The notes under the pieces: generated by a model
What the model saw: only the letters and a program-made list of their open reading frames with translations
Database searches by the model: none
Told to the model about the DNA's origin: nothing
Position numbers and translations under genes: made by a program
NCBI GenBank assembly: GCA_010093605.1
Contig: MU004183.1
Location: 1,364,001 to 1,428,000 of the forward strand
Length of the DNA stretch: 64,000 bases
Origin: Lophium mytilinum
Taxonomy: Eukaryota; Ascomycota; Dothideomycetes; Mytilinidiales; Mytilinidiaceae
Direction: 5' to 3'
Part shown: positions 33,446-45,299 of the stretch, in pieces
How the letters are laid out: every line of letters starts with the position of its first letter
Position numbering within the stretch: the first letter of the stretch is position 1

Positions 33446-36400
33446 AAATAGAAGATAGACTTAGTAAGGGTGGGCAACGTGGGAGGGTGAGGCGATCGCG
33501 ATCCTCGATGGCAGCTGGCTTGCCGTTTGAATGAAATCGAACCTAGCGTTTCCCACGCTGTGGTTCACGGTTCACAGCACGGTTCAGGAGGTTGGACACG
33601 CGGCACGGGGGCGTCTGTGATGCGTGACGTGTGGGGTAACTGACGACACTGGCAGTCAGCAGAAGTCCTTCATTTTACGCGCTTAGCAGAAGTCTGAAAG
33701 AGCCGGGTGAACGGCAGCCAAAAGAAGAATCCTACATACCTTTTAGGTCGAGGGGCGCGCTCTATGTAAGCTGAGAACACCCGTCACTTATACTAGTCCT
33801 TACCACCTTCTTGTATATCTGCCGAACCCGGAAAATGGGTGTACATAAGTATAGTCAGCCTGGTACCGGGACAAAATCATAGTAAGCGTATTGTCGTCTT
33901 CTTCGACCTGAAACCACCGAATGCTTTCGACCACGAGCATCCCGTATCCCACAGAAGCACATCGCGTCGAACCCAAGTACCAGACTCCGTCAAACTTGCA
34001 CAGCATCGACCGGAAGGGCCCGTTCGCGATGGTGGTCAAACAAAAACACGATGCCGACGCGTCGATGGCACGGTGGGACGGCTGTGGCGCCAGGCCTCAG
34101 AGAGGCAGGTTGAGACGGCGATCCTGAAGCAATCTTATATTTCGCCCGATTGAAGATCGTCGCCGGCCCAAAGTGACGGGCCTAGGGCGTCCGCCCTGTC
34201 TCTTACGGAAGCGCTCCCTATCCCGCCGGCCAGACTATCGAAAGACAGGCGCAACGGCGCGCACTTTGGCGTCAAATTCCGGTGTCGCGTTGTGAGAATC
34301 CCATGACTTTTCCCTCTCGACGTTCCATCCATGATAGGCAGGAGGAATCTGCGGATAGCAGTAGACGATGAGTTCAAGGTTCTCGGATTCATGCCGTCGT
34401 GCCAGGGCCATGCTGTCGCGATGGCTCCTGGATCCATGCAGTCGACAGGGCTTTAAAAGGCGGTACCTGATGGAGGTGACCGGATGTGCGAAGAGCCTTC
34501 CTCTGCAGCATCGAAGTAAGCCCAGGCCAGGCACAGGAGATCGGTCCTCTCTTCAGCGCAGCGTCTTGTTTCATTTTCCGCAGTTCGGGTTTCCGCTGCA
34601 GTGTGCAAGTGCATCACAGCGAGGTTTGTTTGGCTGGGCCGCACATCTGGAGCAGCAGCTGCGATCTCCCGCGCCTCACCCATGCTCGCCATGCTCCACG
34701 ACGGCTGTGCTGTGATCGGCGTGCAGACTCGCCCGGGATTAGCGTGGCGGTGTCTTGCGGTGCAGGCAGATTGATGATGCGTGTGCACGGCGGCTTGACG
34801 ACATGCTGCACCATCCCATCGTTCTCTGTCTTGAAGGCACATGGAAGCCCCAGGCTGGTCAGGCCGTCGCGGTTGCGGACGCGATCAGAGCTTGGGTCGA
34901 CAGCGTGGCGGCGACGTGGGGTCCCAGTTTCAGAGGGCCACAGGGCGTGACAAGGGCTTGGCGGTGGTGAAGAAGTCGGCCAGGGGCTCCCATCACAGCG
35001 GGCGTGGCGGGACGGGCGTGATTGGCTTCGTTTGGGGAAGATGCTGGCGCTCCCGCTGCAGGCTGTTGGGTTTCAGCAAGCCGTTTGGAGCCACTGCATG
35101 CGCCAAAGTCCCAGAGGCCCCCTATCCGTCAACGGCCGGCACACCACTCCGCCCATCTCTAATCGCTGCTGCTGCTGCTGCTGCTGGCCGCCGTTGTGGT
35201 CGCTGTAGTGTCGTCGAGGCTGCGGTCCGAGTGCTGGATATTGCTTGGATATTGCAGACTCGCGCCATGACGATGACTTCAGCCGTGAGGTCGCACTGCA
35301 GACGGGCCGAGACGAGAGGAGGCAAGCTGCAAGGCGATCTCTGGGCCGACCGGCTGAGGCGCCCAGGTGCCGAAGCCTCCACGATTTCTCCCCTCCCCTA
35401 TATTGGCCACGTTGGGCAACAGGCCCCTGGGCGCTTGTGTGGCGCGAGGCCCACGAACAGGAGAAGCAGTTGCCGTGATCCGTCGCATCTTCGTGTAGGT
35501 AGGTCGGTATGAAGATGCGTCTCAGGGGGAAACGGGTGAGTCGTGGCAACGGGCGACTCGAAGCGCAGCAGCCCTGCAGTAGTTTTGCCGTTCGCTGTCA
35601 CTGTGAGGGCGGGACCTTGCATGCATAAAAGCTCGCTAGAGTCTAAAAAAGTCCGGCGCACCAGTGGCCAGGCACTCCCGCAGCGTCGCCGATGCGCATT
35701 CGCCTTCACCAACAGACGCGCCAGGAGGTGGATAGGTTGGTTCCAGACGCGGTTAGAAGTAGCAAAATGTAGACGGGAAACAGGCTGTGAAGCCGGCCCG
35801 TTGGCTCAGCTGGCCGCGCTTCAGGTCTCGCAGCAGCCATGAGCTCTAATTTCCGGCTCGTGGAGATTGCTGGCCATGCTGCCCTGACCCTGTCGCTGCT
35901 CTCTGGCCGCCTTGGGCTGGAGCGCTTTCACTCGTCCAGTGGTCCAGCATCAGGAGCATCGACCCCCTCGGCGCCTCAGTCCGGCCTGCGAGTGGCATCC
36001 CTCACGTGTGGCTCTCCCGCTCCCAGGCTTCCGGCCAATCTTCCTGCCAGCCCAGCGTCTTCGTTCTTCCATTCACTGCTCATCGCGCGCGGGCGTCACA
36101 TCTGCTCTCCACACGCTTCCCCAGCTCCCCACGCTCCTTCCCATTCGTCTCCCTTTCCTCCAGTAGAGAACCACCGTCTCTCCAGCACTTCTCGACAGGA
36201 TCGCCCGCGCTGGGACTCGCCTTGGCCCGATTTCCTTCAACCCTCTATTCATCGCTGCACGCCAGCGTCCACTCATTCAATCCCCATTCCTCACCCGCGA
36301 CCACCACAAACACCGCGCCACTCCTTCAACCGCCCCTCTATTCCCTCCGTCCCAACTGCGATTGCATGTAGACTGCATCCTCCGCCCACAATCCCGCGTC

Positions 36401-36869
36401 GCAGCTTTTGCTCCCACCTTCACTGTCTCGGACTACCTCCGCCAAGCTGCCGCCAAACGTCGTGTCAGTTGCGTAGGTCCCTCCTTACCTTGTCCTCCTG
36501 GAGGCTGGCAACGCTGGTGTGGAGAGTAACGCAGCTAGCCGCACATTGACCATGGCACTAACACACTGTCTCTTTCTAGTGGACCACCGTTACGCACATA
36601 TCCTTCCTACATTGCTTCGACAACGCACACAGAGCTGGCTATTAATTCCCAGAGTACGAATTCCACAAAGAGGCGGTGGAGGCTCTGTGGGACGAGCGTT
36701 TGCTCTCACGACCGCTGCCCTGACATATTTCCCTCTCGTCCGAATCACAACCTGTAAGCTCTTTTACTTTCAGCACAGCATGGGCGACGCTTCTCCAGCA
36801 TTGCGCCGGCAATCTCTGCGCATGCGGCTTTTCGACTATGTAATTGTCGCTAACTCGGCCAAGGCCAAA
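33446..36869. other. Long intergenic region, 3.4 kb
   Basis: No supported gene. The middle part is GC-rich and contains seven perfect GCT triplets at 35165-35185. From about 35900 to 36500 the plus strand is strongly CT-rich, as in long fungal promoters and leaders. A probable leader intron of the next gene runs from GTAAGCTC at about 36752 to AAG at about 36862, with a perfect GCTAAC branch near 36849. Frames that stay open here read as Pro/Ser/His low complexity. Confidence 0.45.
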
Positions 36870-39800
36870 ATGAATCGATTTTTCGGGCGTAAGAAAGAGG
36901 AAACTGTCGAGGATGCGTCTGTTAGTAATGTTGCCCCGTCTGGCACAAAGAAGGCGAAGAAATGGAAGAAGGGACAGCCTGAGCCGAAACCCGAACTCGA
37001 CTTGTCCATTGCCCTACCATCAAATGACAACTTCCGCACGAGCTTGCTGATGCCGAATTTATCGGCCCGATTCAGCATGTTGAGAGAACAAGACGATCCA
37101 AACTCGAAACTCGGCAAAGCAAGTGACGACAGTGTGTTACATCCGAAGCGTCAGTCTCGTCTCCACGACTTTGGTTTTGTTCCAGGTGGTCTCTCCGATA
37201 TAGCTGAAACATCATCAATCAACAGTTCCATCCGACCTCCATTTGCCTACGGAAGGCAGGACTCCATCGACGGATATGGCACTGATGACGACTCGCAATC
37301 TGGAAGTGTGATGACGAGGTCGCGCCCGGGCGAAGGTAATGTTCTATTCGGTGGCCGCCAGAAGGTCTACAAGATTGCCAATTCAGGCAATGGATCATCG
37401 AAGAGCCTGGGCAGAGCACTCTACGAAGATGATGTCAGCATGTCTACATTCCAGAAGATCCGTCAACAAGAGCGCGCCGACAAGGAACGGGAAGCTACCG
37501 AGCTAGAGAATGAAGAGAGGCTGTTCGACAGCAGGCAGTCTGAGCCTGAACCAGAACCATCAAGTCCACTCAAAGAGTTCTATTCGCCATCACTTTCTGG
37601 ATACAGTGGCCGACGAGGGACGAACTCATCCGCTGGATCTGGACAGGCACGATCATCTACTGCTGCTACCTCCATCGCTTCGCAAGGTGCCAATTCCGTT
37701 CCCGCTTCATCACCTGCAGTTCCAAATGCACCGTCACTACCCCTAGCGAGTGATCTGAACCGCACTATGACTAAGGGACGGAATCGTTTGTATGATCAAG
37801 GTTTGGATCAGCATATTCACGACCAACAATCATCTGCTATGAGTCGATTGAATTCAATCCAAAAGGAACGTGGACTCGCTACTGGACGCTCAACCCCACC
37901 ATTCCTTTCGCAGGCCAGAAGTGCGAATAATCTGAGCGATCGGTTTGCTCGTCCGGGAGCTCGCGCTGGTAGCCCTACCCAAGCTGGTGCTCTACCTACC
38001 ATCGCATCAGGCGAGCCTGTCCACCCTCCATCGTCCAACTCAAGCCCCGTAATATCCCAACCTCAGTCACCACCAATGAGCCCTTTGGGAAGCGACGAAG
38101 AATTGAATGCGCTGCACTCTGCACTCCAACCGAATGATCGCGGCAAGGCAACTGCTATGGGCGCCTTCAACAAGCCCAAGCAACAGTTTGATGAGCAGCA
38201 ATATGCCCAGCGCCTGAAACAGATGCAGCAGGGCAAGGAAACACCAGCGCCAACGCCAAGGAACGACAGGCCAGGGAAACCATCTCTGCGAGAGCGCGCC
38301 GAGATAGAAGCGCGTAAGAGAGCCGAGGCTGGTGTTTCGGATCGCTCGCGATCAGATTCAGCTGTAAAGAGAGAAGCACCCTCGCCATTAAATGACGACG
38401 TTTCGGAGCGCCTGGGGTCAGATTCGAACGTTAAAAAAGAGGCACCATCGCCCTTCTCAGTGTTCCAGAAAGCTGCCAACCAGATGAGGGTTGCACCTTC
38501 ACCAGCCTCTCCACAGCGGCCGGCGCCACAGCCGCCAGCTTCGGAGCCACACACCACTTTCTTCGCCTCTCCTGGTGACAGTAGCGACGAAGACCTTCCT
38601 AAAGCTCGTCCTGTGAAGTCGTCAGATCTCGATCGACGGCTCGAAGGCCTTCAGCGACCTTCACCAGTTGCCAGCCGAACCGCTCCACCCATTCTTGAAC
38701 ATCCTGCTCTCCGATCACGCAACAACTCGAGACCAGAGAAGCCACAACTCGAGCAACGCCCCGATGAGCGACGCATTAACGATTCGAGTCGTCAAGTCGA
38801 CAACGCTGCAAAACGCACATCTGCCGGTACCATTGTCAAAGGTGACAACGAAATTGACTCCCCGACTCTCGGTGACGATAACACAGGCCTGAGCGGACTT
38901 GTCAGGCAGCATCTCCGAAAGCCTAGCTCAGTCTCCTCAGTATATGGAGATGATAAGCCACCAGCACCAGAGCCTCTGTCTCTGCGCACTCAAGACGGAG
39001 CTATCCGGCGTGGACACCCTCCGTCCGAATCTGATACCCCTGCGCATTCCAGCTACAGCCACTCCAACCCTTGGGATTTGGAAGACCTAGACCGGAGCTC
39101 GCACTACGGTGAGGGTGATAGTATCAGCTCCACTAGTCCAGTCGATCCTTATCGGCCAAAGGTTCAGCCAGCGTACGGTGGATCTCAGCCGGCCAATGGC
39201 AACTTGCGTGACCGAAGTGGCTCCCAGGATACCGATACTCCTCAGTGGGAACAAGAACTAAGGAAGACGCATGCACGTGGAGGCAGTACCGAGACTCAGC
39301 ATGAACGGGAAGCATTCCAGAACGAACTGGCGCAGCGTCAGCGGGCGATCCAAGAGAGGCTTCGTAACGGAGTAAGCTCGAATGACAGAAGCCGATCCCA
39401 GAGCCCTGCTGCAAGTGGTCTGAAGAACGCTCTGGGGATGCTTCGTTCCAAGACCAGCCGCGACTCCATGGCAGTCAACAACAACAATCCGCCGAAGCCT
39501 GAGCCTACGCAGACAAAGGCCATGAGGATGCTGGGAATCGGTGCCTCGTCAGCCAGCGCCAGCAGTACATCTTTAGCCGGATCCGAGAACAAGTTCTATG
39601 GAAGCGACCATTGGAGATCTGAAGACAGTCAAGTCGGTCACCAGGGAGCGCGGCCGAAGCCATCACGGATTCCACAGCAGAGCGAGCAGGACGCTCGGCG
39701 AGAATTGGAACAACGACTCCAACGTGGCGCCAGTGAGGACAATAGTCGTGATCCCAGATCCACCAAGGGTCGCTCACCGCCAGCATCGAGCAGGAGCTCT

Positions 39801-40757
39801 ACGCGGAACCGGTCAAGCTCGGAGCTTTCGCAAGGCCGATCAAGGAGTCGAACTGGACGGTACCGGGATGACCTCGACAAGGCCATGGCTGAAGGCACTG
39901 GTAATGCCAATGGCTATCCTGGCGTGTCCCCATCCATTCCCCAGCACGTTCAGGGGAGCTCGTCACGTCAGCACTCACCTGAGACTCCACCAGAGGTTGT
40001 TGCACAAGGAAGGATGCGAAGCAACAGCAGAACCGCAGCTGCTGCTTACTTTGACCAGAAGTCTCTGCATCCCATTCACACCGCTCACAGTCCAATGATG
40101 GGATCGTCCCCTCGCCTTTCTCCGGCAGCCAATAGCCCGGCCATGGGAGTGTCCCCTGGATTGCCGTTGTCTCCTCGCCCCTCTCCAGGAATCAGCCCGG
40201 GGATTGCTTCGATTCGTCCTAACCCTTTACCGGTTGCCCCGTTCTCGGCCAATTCAACACCTCCAATCTCGGCGGCGACGACCCCTGTGGCTTCGTCTTT
40301 TAGCTCAAATATCGCCACTAGCAGAGGTACGATGCGTAAGAAGTCAATCAACAAGTCGGACATCTCGGAGCCAGTGTTCATTTCTGCTACGTCGGTCATG
40401 GATACAGTCGATCTTCCTGCTGGAGCTTCCCTCAGGAATGGCGTTGAGTCTCCCCCACCTGTTCCTCCAATCAATCCTCGACGCCGATTCGGTTTTGGCC
40501 GTACCGGTACCAGCGAGAGCAGCGATGGGGCGGTGCAGCCTCCACGTGCTCCTTTCGCAGAGCCGATGCGGACCAACTCTGCCGACGAGCTTGACCAGCA
40601 GGCGCGACCCAAGGGCCACAGGCTGCGCAAGTCATCAAGCGAAGGCCGCAGTCTCTACACGAAGACCCAAGCACCTCCAGTTGCCAGCCCGGCATTCCCG
40701 CCAGCTGGACTCAACGGATCGCCACCACGTCCTATCGCAGATGGTTCGATGTTCTAA
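36870..40757 (+). CDS. Large intrinsically disordered protein, about 1295 aa
   Basis: One uninterrupted frame. ATG 36870 (MNRFFGRKKEE) is chosen because a well-formed intron (GTAAGC..GCTAAC..AAG) appears to end at 36862, just upstream; the frame is open further 5' and ATG 36781 is an alternative. The product is dominated by Ser, Pro, Gln, Arg and Glu. Short conserved-looking islands are NDNFRTSLLMPNLSARFSML, GGRQKVYKIA and SMSTFQKIRQQERADKEREA (coiled coil). A second island with charged helices (HEREAFQNELAQRQRAIQER) lies near residue 820. A motif SDSxVKREAPSP is repeated twice around residues 500-525. There is no enzyme domain, membrane span or signal peptide. Such proteins in filamentous fungi are often polarity or cytoskeletal scaffolds, but no function is assigned. 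Confidence 0.78.
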   Translation: MNRFFGRKKEETVEDASVSNVAPSGTKKAKKWKKGQPEPKPELDLSIALPSNDNFRTSLLMPNLSARFSMLREQDDPNSKLGKASDDSVLHPKRQSRLHDFGFVPGGLSDIAETSSINSSIRPPFAYGRQDSIDGYGTDDDSQSGSVMTRSRPGEGNVLFGGRQKVYKIANSGNGSSKSLGRALYEDDVSMSTFQKIRQQERADKEREATELENEERLFDSRQSEPEPEPSSPLKEFYSPSLSGYSGRRGTNSSAGSGQARSSTAATSIASQGANSVPASSPAVPNAPSLPLASDLNRTMTKGRNRLYDQGLDQHIHDQQSSAMSRLNSIQKERGLATGRSTPPFLSQARSANNLSDRFARPGARAGSPTQAGALPTIASGEPVHPPSSNSSPVISQPQSPPMSPLGSDEELNALHSALQPNDRGKATAMGAFNKPKQQFDEQQYAQRLKQMQQGKETPAPTPRNDRPGKPSLRERAEIEARKRAEAGVSDRSRSDSAVKREAPSPLNDDVSERLGSDSNVKKEAPSPFSVFQKAANQMRVAPSPASPQRPAPQPPASEPHTTFFASPGDSSDEDLPKARPVKSSDLDRRLEGLQRPSPVASRTAPPILEHPALRSRNNSRPEKPQLEQRPDERRINDSSRQVDNAAKRTSAGTIVKGDNEIDSPTLGDDNTGLSGLVRQHLRKPSSVSSVYGDDKPPAPEPLSLRTQDGAIRRGHPPSESDTPAHSSYSHSNPWDLEDLDRSSHYGEGDSISSTSPVDPYRPKVQPAYGGSQPANGNLRDRSGSQDTDTPQWEQELRKTHARGGSTETQHEREAFQNELAQRQRAIQERLRNGVSSNDRSRSQSPAASGLKNALGMLRSKTSRDSMAVNNNNPPKPEPTQTKAMRMLGIGASSASASSTSLAGSENKFYGSDHWRSEDSQVGHQGARPKPSRIPQQSEQDARRELEQRLQRGASEDNSRDPRSTKGRSPPASSRSSTRNRSSSELSQGRSRSRTGRYRDDLDKAMAEGTGNANGYPGVSPSIPQHVQGSSSRQHSPETPPEVVAQGRMRSNSRTAAAAYFDQKSLHPIHTAHSPMMGSSPRLSPAANSPAMGVSPGLPLSPRPSPGISPGIASIRPNPLPVAPFSANSTPPISAATTPVASSFSSNIATSRGTMRKKSINKSDISEPVFISATSVMDTVDLPAGASLRNGVESPPPVPPINPRRRFGFGRTGTSESSDGAVQPPRAPFAEPMRTNSADELDQQARPKGHRLRKSSSEGRSLYTKTQAPPVASPAFPPAGLNGSPPRPIADGSMF

Positions 40758-43067
40758 GATCAGCAACAAGCAGTTTTCTTTTAACATTCTCTTCCTGTTA
40801 CATATGTTAAGAGATTAAATCTTCCGTTTCTCCCCCAACAGACAGAGGACGGCACAAACACATACGTGTCACTTTCTTAGTGGGACCGGGAATTTTAGTT
40901 TCAGTTTTTCGGAATCCGGATTTGTCTGGCGCAGTGTGCGGGCAAAAAAGCGACTTATACAAGCTCTGCACGATTTCAGTTCTTCTTCTTCTCTTTCTTC
41001 ACGGCTTGTGTGATTCAGCAATTTTCTTTCTTCTCTCGGCCTCTGCATACTGCACGATACCTAGTCAGATTCGAGTATTGCGTTATGTGTTTCTCTTTCT
41101 TTCTTTTTTCTTTCTCAACGGCAGCATACCCGGTAGCTGGGACGTATACTCGACAGCAGAATTGCAGTCTACGTAACACTACCCTTTTCTTCTTTTCGAC
41201 AATTACAACTAGGGCAAACGGGCAACTTTTTTCACCAAGAAACGGAGCAAGGCGGGCGGGTAAGGGACTCCCTTTTTTTCCACACTTTTTCTTTCCTCTT
41301 GGGCAACGGGCCGACAAAATGGCTGGGCGATTTTGGGGCGGCTGGCTACGGGAATGGCGGTTGGTAGACACACAATTGGCGCACGCACCTGGCATATAGC
41401 GGGTTCTGTATGTTAAACGCAGATGCTGGAATATTTTGGGAACGCCGGCCCGGGGTTATGGAGGAGAGAGATGGGGTCTGGCTAGAGAGAATGATGGATG
41501 GCTGTACTATGGTAAAGCTAGTCTGTAAATCGTAACTTGTAAAACGAGCATGAGATTGTCTTTCTCTTTTGCCGAAACCATGTGAATTGATGAGCGTGAA
41601 TTAGACGTTTACGGTGAGATTTCATTTTCATGCGTCTTGTCTCTGAAGCTGGGGTGAAATATCGATAAATAGGCTTCGGTGGTGAGACGGCTGCGCAGTG
41701 ACGAGTCGGTTTTGGTGGGAAGGTGATACATTTTCTTTTCTGCCCTCGACTCCACTGGGATGGATAATGCAGGTGATAAGTCACATGTCTCTCCCCCGTC
41801 TCTTCAGCTCCGCAGCCCATCTTGCACTCCCAGCTTGACCCCTGCGGGCTCTCTCACGCTTTCTTCCACCACGAATACCACCACGCTTCCCACCGCACGC
41901 GCGCGTCACGCGCCGTGCTACCACCACGACCCTCCGAAGCGTCCCCCTCACAGCCGTAGGCTAGGCAGAGCTCAACACCCAACATGCACTTTCCTCACCA
42001 GCACAGACCACCCGCCGCAACGCCCTCGGTACCGCCTTCTCGTGCGCTCGTAAAGCGCAAGCCATCGGAGGAAAAGCGTGCATGCAGCCCCTGATCGACG
42101 GCCGCATCGCAGCGAATCGAGGCCCCGGGGCGCGGGGCCCGCCTTTTCCGCTTTCGGGGGGTGGGGGCCGTGCGCTATGCCTGGGCTGAGCCGGGGGATG
42201 TGCACCCACCCCATTTGAGATCGTGATTGGTGGGTGCGCGGTGAATTGACGACCGGGCTTGTGGAGGCGTCGTCGAGTAGGAGGAGGGAGTGGAGGAGGT
42301 TTGTGATTTCATTTTCTTTGTTACGGGTCGTGGTTTTTGGTGGGAAGGCCCCTGGGATCGGGAGTATATACTTGGGATGGCCCTGCTGGAGGGTTGGAAT
42401 CTATTTCCGAAACTACCTATATTTACGACGTTTGTATCTACAGTACCCTCTTTTTGATATCTGTTGCGATTGTTGCGAGAAGTGCTGCTTTATGTATGTG
42501 TTTATTTACTACTTTACTCTTCTCTGGTTCTTGGGGTGAAGGATGGAGGGTTCGTTTGGATCGTAACTTTGTCTTCCTCGTTCCGCTTCATGCATCTCAG
42601 CCAACCGCTCTGTGCACCTCCATATGCACGTCGGCACGCCTTTTCTCTTCCCATGCACCCCATACCCACCTGCCACGGCTTCCCAAGACGCGCTGCTGTC
42701 CACTCTCAGCCGGCAGCACCCCAGCTCCGCATCCCAATTGAACCAAATCAATTGCCGGTGATCGCGTCTGGGTTCAGCTGGAGCTGGCTATGCATTTCCC
42801 GCGTTCTTCTTTTTCTCTTCAGATCACATTTCAAAAAGCCGGTGGATCCTTCCTCCCTGCCGTGTCTTCTCGTTTTCGTCTCATCCTGCTTCTGTTTCTT
42901 TCCAGCTGCTCGGATACGTCGCGACACTGCATATAACAGAGAATCATCCCTTACATTTTGCGGAACACTTACTCTTTGATAGCTGTCTCTGCCATCTACC
43001 TCGACCTCGAATCTACGTCTCAATCTCTCTTTCTTGGATAAAAAGGATATATTTCAAACCCGCAAAA
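40758..43067. other. Intergenic, 2.3 kb
   Basis: Downstream of the disordered-protein gene and upstream of the CFEM gene. Several T/C-rich tracts (41090-41120, 42800-42900) mark it as promoter and leader sequence. I see no gene, RNA or repeat that can be supported. Confidence 0.45.
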
Positions 43068-43799
43068 ATGAAGTTCACCACCATCCTCGCGCTCCTCGCT
43101 GCCACTACCTCTGTCGTTGCGGTCGACTACAGCGCCATCCCGAATTGCGCTGTGAGTAGTTCATCCCTCAAGTTTCAGGAATCAGAAATCGCTTCTACTC
43201 CTTGCTCCAATCAGCATCTTGCAGCTCTAATCCCTCAACTCATCCACTCCTCGAAACAAGACTAACGCCCAAACCAGCTCACCTGCATCGTCTCCGCCAT
43301 CTCAAAGGCCGGCTGCAGCACCACCGACTTCCAGTGCCAATGCGTCACCAAAACCAACGAGATCACGACCAACGCTTCCCCGTGTATTGCGGGGGCATGC
43401 AGCAAGGACGACCAGGCTAGTACGTGAACCTCTTTCCCCATCCTCATATACACTTGTTAAGCGAGCATTATTCCAAACGCTACACTAAACGTCCTCGCTA
43501 TCGCCGACGTCGCTGCCGAAGCAAAAGTTGCAAAATACACACTAACTTTTTCCACAGAGGTCCAACCTGCGGTTGCTGGTATCTGCGCCGCCGCGCTAAG
43601 CTCCTCTGTCTCCCTCCCCACTGCGTCCAGCTCCGCTGCGTCTGGGTCCGCGAAATCGGCTACCGTCACTTCTTCTCCTACGGGGTCCGCTTCGAAGAGC
43701 GCGTCTGCGGCTGCTGCGACGAGTACTGGCGCGGCTGCTGATGTGCGTGGGTATGGCGCGGCTGTGTTGGGGTTCGCTGCGTTTGCTATGGCGATTTAG
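43068..43799 (+). CDS. CFEM-domain GPI-anchored cell-surface protein, 155 aa
   Basis: Three exons: 43068-43151, 43278-43419 and 43558-43799; introns of 126 and 138 nt with clear ACTAAC-type branch sites. The signal peptide is residues 1-18 (MKFTTILALLAATTSVVA). The mature N-terminus holds eight cysteines in CFEM order (NCA, LTC, GC, FQCQC, SPC, GAC, GIC). The Asp in STTDFQCQC is at the position that coordinates haem iron in characterised CFEM proteins. A Ser/Ala/Thr-rich linker and a C-terminal hydrophobic tail (GAAVLGFAAFAMAI) then follow, as for GPI attachment. CFEM proteins act in haem-iron uptake, in surface adhesion or as effectors; which applies here cannot be told. Confidence 0.9.
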
Positions 43800-44126
43800 A
43801 GGGGTATTCGGTGAGGCGGTCTTGACGTCGCCTTCAAGTTGGACTGGCTATGAACGCAGCTTTTGGCGAGAAAAAAATTGACGTTTGGATAGAGCAGTTT
43901 CGTATAATTTTTGTAATCCAGCGTTTGAGGCGTTGATATTCCGTTCGAGTTGGAGTGTGGTGTTGGAAGGGATGTACGAACTTTGGTTTGGCGGGCCTTG
44001 GGCCGACTAGGTTGGATTCAAATGGATTCATTTGTCGTCCAGTTTACCAGAACGATTTGTGTAGCTGCTCTGGGCTCTTTCTGGTATTTCTTTCGCTCGC
44101 GACGGAGGGAGTTATTCGTTCATCCG
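43800..44126. other. Short convergent intergenic region
   Basis: About 330 bp between the 3' ends of the CFEM gene and the GCIP-like gene. Nothing further is seen. Confidence 0.5.
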
Positions 44127-45299
44127 TCACTCCACCCCCTCAAAATTTCCCCTCCACTTCCCTGCCCACGCGCTGAATTCGTCTTCCTTTCCGTCCCAAC
44201 TTTTCTCCACGATCTGTATCGCCTTGACGGCATCCCCGCACACCTTCTCCAGTAACTTCCCCGCCTCTTCAGCATCGAGATCGTAGAACGCAGAGGCAAG
44301 CTCATCCACAGTCTCCGGTATCCCCTTCAACAGCGCCATGAGCTGGTCCAGAGTTTGCATATTGCTCTTCTCCACCACCTCCACCTCCCCCTCTTTCGAT
44401 GCTTTTGAAGCCGACGTAGGCGCTGTCACCGGAAACGTCCTCAACCTCCTCTTAACAAGCGCCTGATACACCACCCCCACCATCCTCAACTTCTTCACAC
44501 TCCTCTCCAACAGCCTCCTCATCTCACTATCCCCCTTCCCAAGCTTATTTCCCGCACCGAAGAGATCGTCCTCGTCCCCATCGCTCCCTACCCCCTCCTC
44601 CTCCTCATCATCATCTTCTTCTTCACCCCACTCTTTCAGCTCATTCACAGCATCCACCAACACCCCCCTCCACTCCTGCGCCTTCCGCACCACCGTCCCC
44701 ACAACCCCATCCGCAACAACCACCTCAACCGCCTCGCAGCACTCCCACACCACCCCTGTCGCCGCGAGCACGGCCGCGCGATCCGCTTCCGCAACCCCCT
44801 TGTCTACTTTCCCGCTCTTCCGGTCGGTGGCGTCGGTGGTGCCGTGCTGCACGCGCTCCGCGACCCGTCCCACGAGCGCGAGCAGTTCGGACCATGCGTT
44901 TAGCACGCGCCGCACGGCGAGGCGGGCGGCGCTGTGGACGGTGTCGCCCAGTTCCTCGGTAGAGGTAGGTGTCGGGGTCAGGCAGGCGACCATGGTGAGG
45001 AGGATGTCGGTTGTGGTTGTGATTTTGGGGTAGAGGGCGGAGGGGGTGAGCGGGGGGGTGAGGAGGAGGAGGGATAGGGTTGTTGTGTTGGCGCGGAGGA
45101 GGGCGGTTGTGGATTTCAGGGTTTCTAGTATCGGTGGAGGGGTGGTTTCGGAGGTGGTGGCATCTTGGGACGGGGTGGTGGAGGTTGAGGTGGCGTTTGG
45201 GGTTGTGAGGGAGGATTGGAGATGCGTGAGGAGGGTGCGGGTTGTGTGGGTGAGGTCGATGAGGGAGGCGGCTGTTGTTGGGGTGGTTTTTGGTGGCAT
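44127..45299 (-). CDS. GCIP/CCNDBP1-like (cyclin-D1-binding protein family), 390 aa
   Basis: Intronless frame with ATG at 45299. The protein is helical and acidic, with a Thr-rich N-terminus (HTTRTLLTHLQSSLTTPN), a central helical block (AARLAVRRVLNAWSELLALV), an acidic linker (EEEDDDEEEEG), and a second block (EMRRLLERSVKKLRMVGVVY, then LDQLMALLKGIPETVDELAS). This arrangement matches fungal members of the GCIP family, named for human cyclin-D1-binding protein 1 (Grap2 and cyclin-D interacting). The biochemical role in fungi is unknown. Convergent with the CFEM gene and divergent from ARP6, 375 bp away. Confidence 0.72.
   Translation of the reverse strand: MPPKTTPTTAASLIDLTHTTRTLLTHLQSSLTTPNATSTSTTPSQDATTSETTPPPILETLKSTTALLRANTTTLSLLLLTPPLTPSALYPKITTTTDILLTMVACLTPTPTSTEELGDTVHSAARLAVRRVLNAWSELLALVGRVAERVQHGTTDATDRKSGKVDKGVAEADRAAVLAATGVVWECCEAVEVVVADGVVGTVVRKAQEWRGVLVDAVNELKEWGEEEDDDEEEEGVGSDGDEDDLFGAGNKLGKGDSEMRRLLERSVKKLRMVGVVYQALVKRRLRTFPVTAPTSASKASKEGEVEVVEKSNMQTLDQLMALLKGIPETVDELASAFYDLDAEEAGKLLEKVCGDAVKAIQIVEKSWDGKEDEFSAWAGKWRGNFEGVE

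Noticed and set aside
35165-35185. Seven GCT triplets as a coding Ala/Leu/Cys repeat
   Set aside because: No supported gene surrounds it; best regarded as a simple microsatellite.
35839-36549. A 236-codon plus-strand frame from a good ATG
   Set aside because: The product is Pro/Ser/His/Arg low complexity from a CT-rich tract, typical of a fungal promoter or leader. No domain or splice structure is seen, and a leader intron of the next gene begins soon after.
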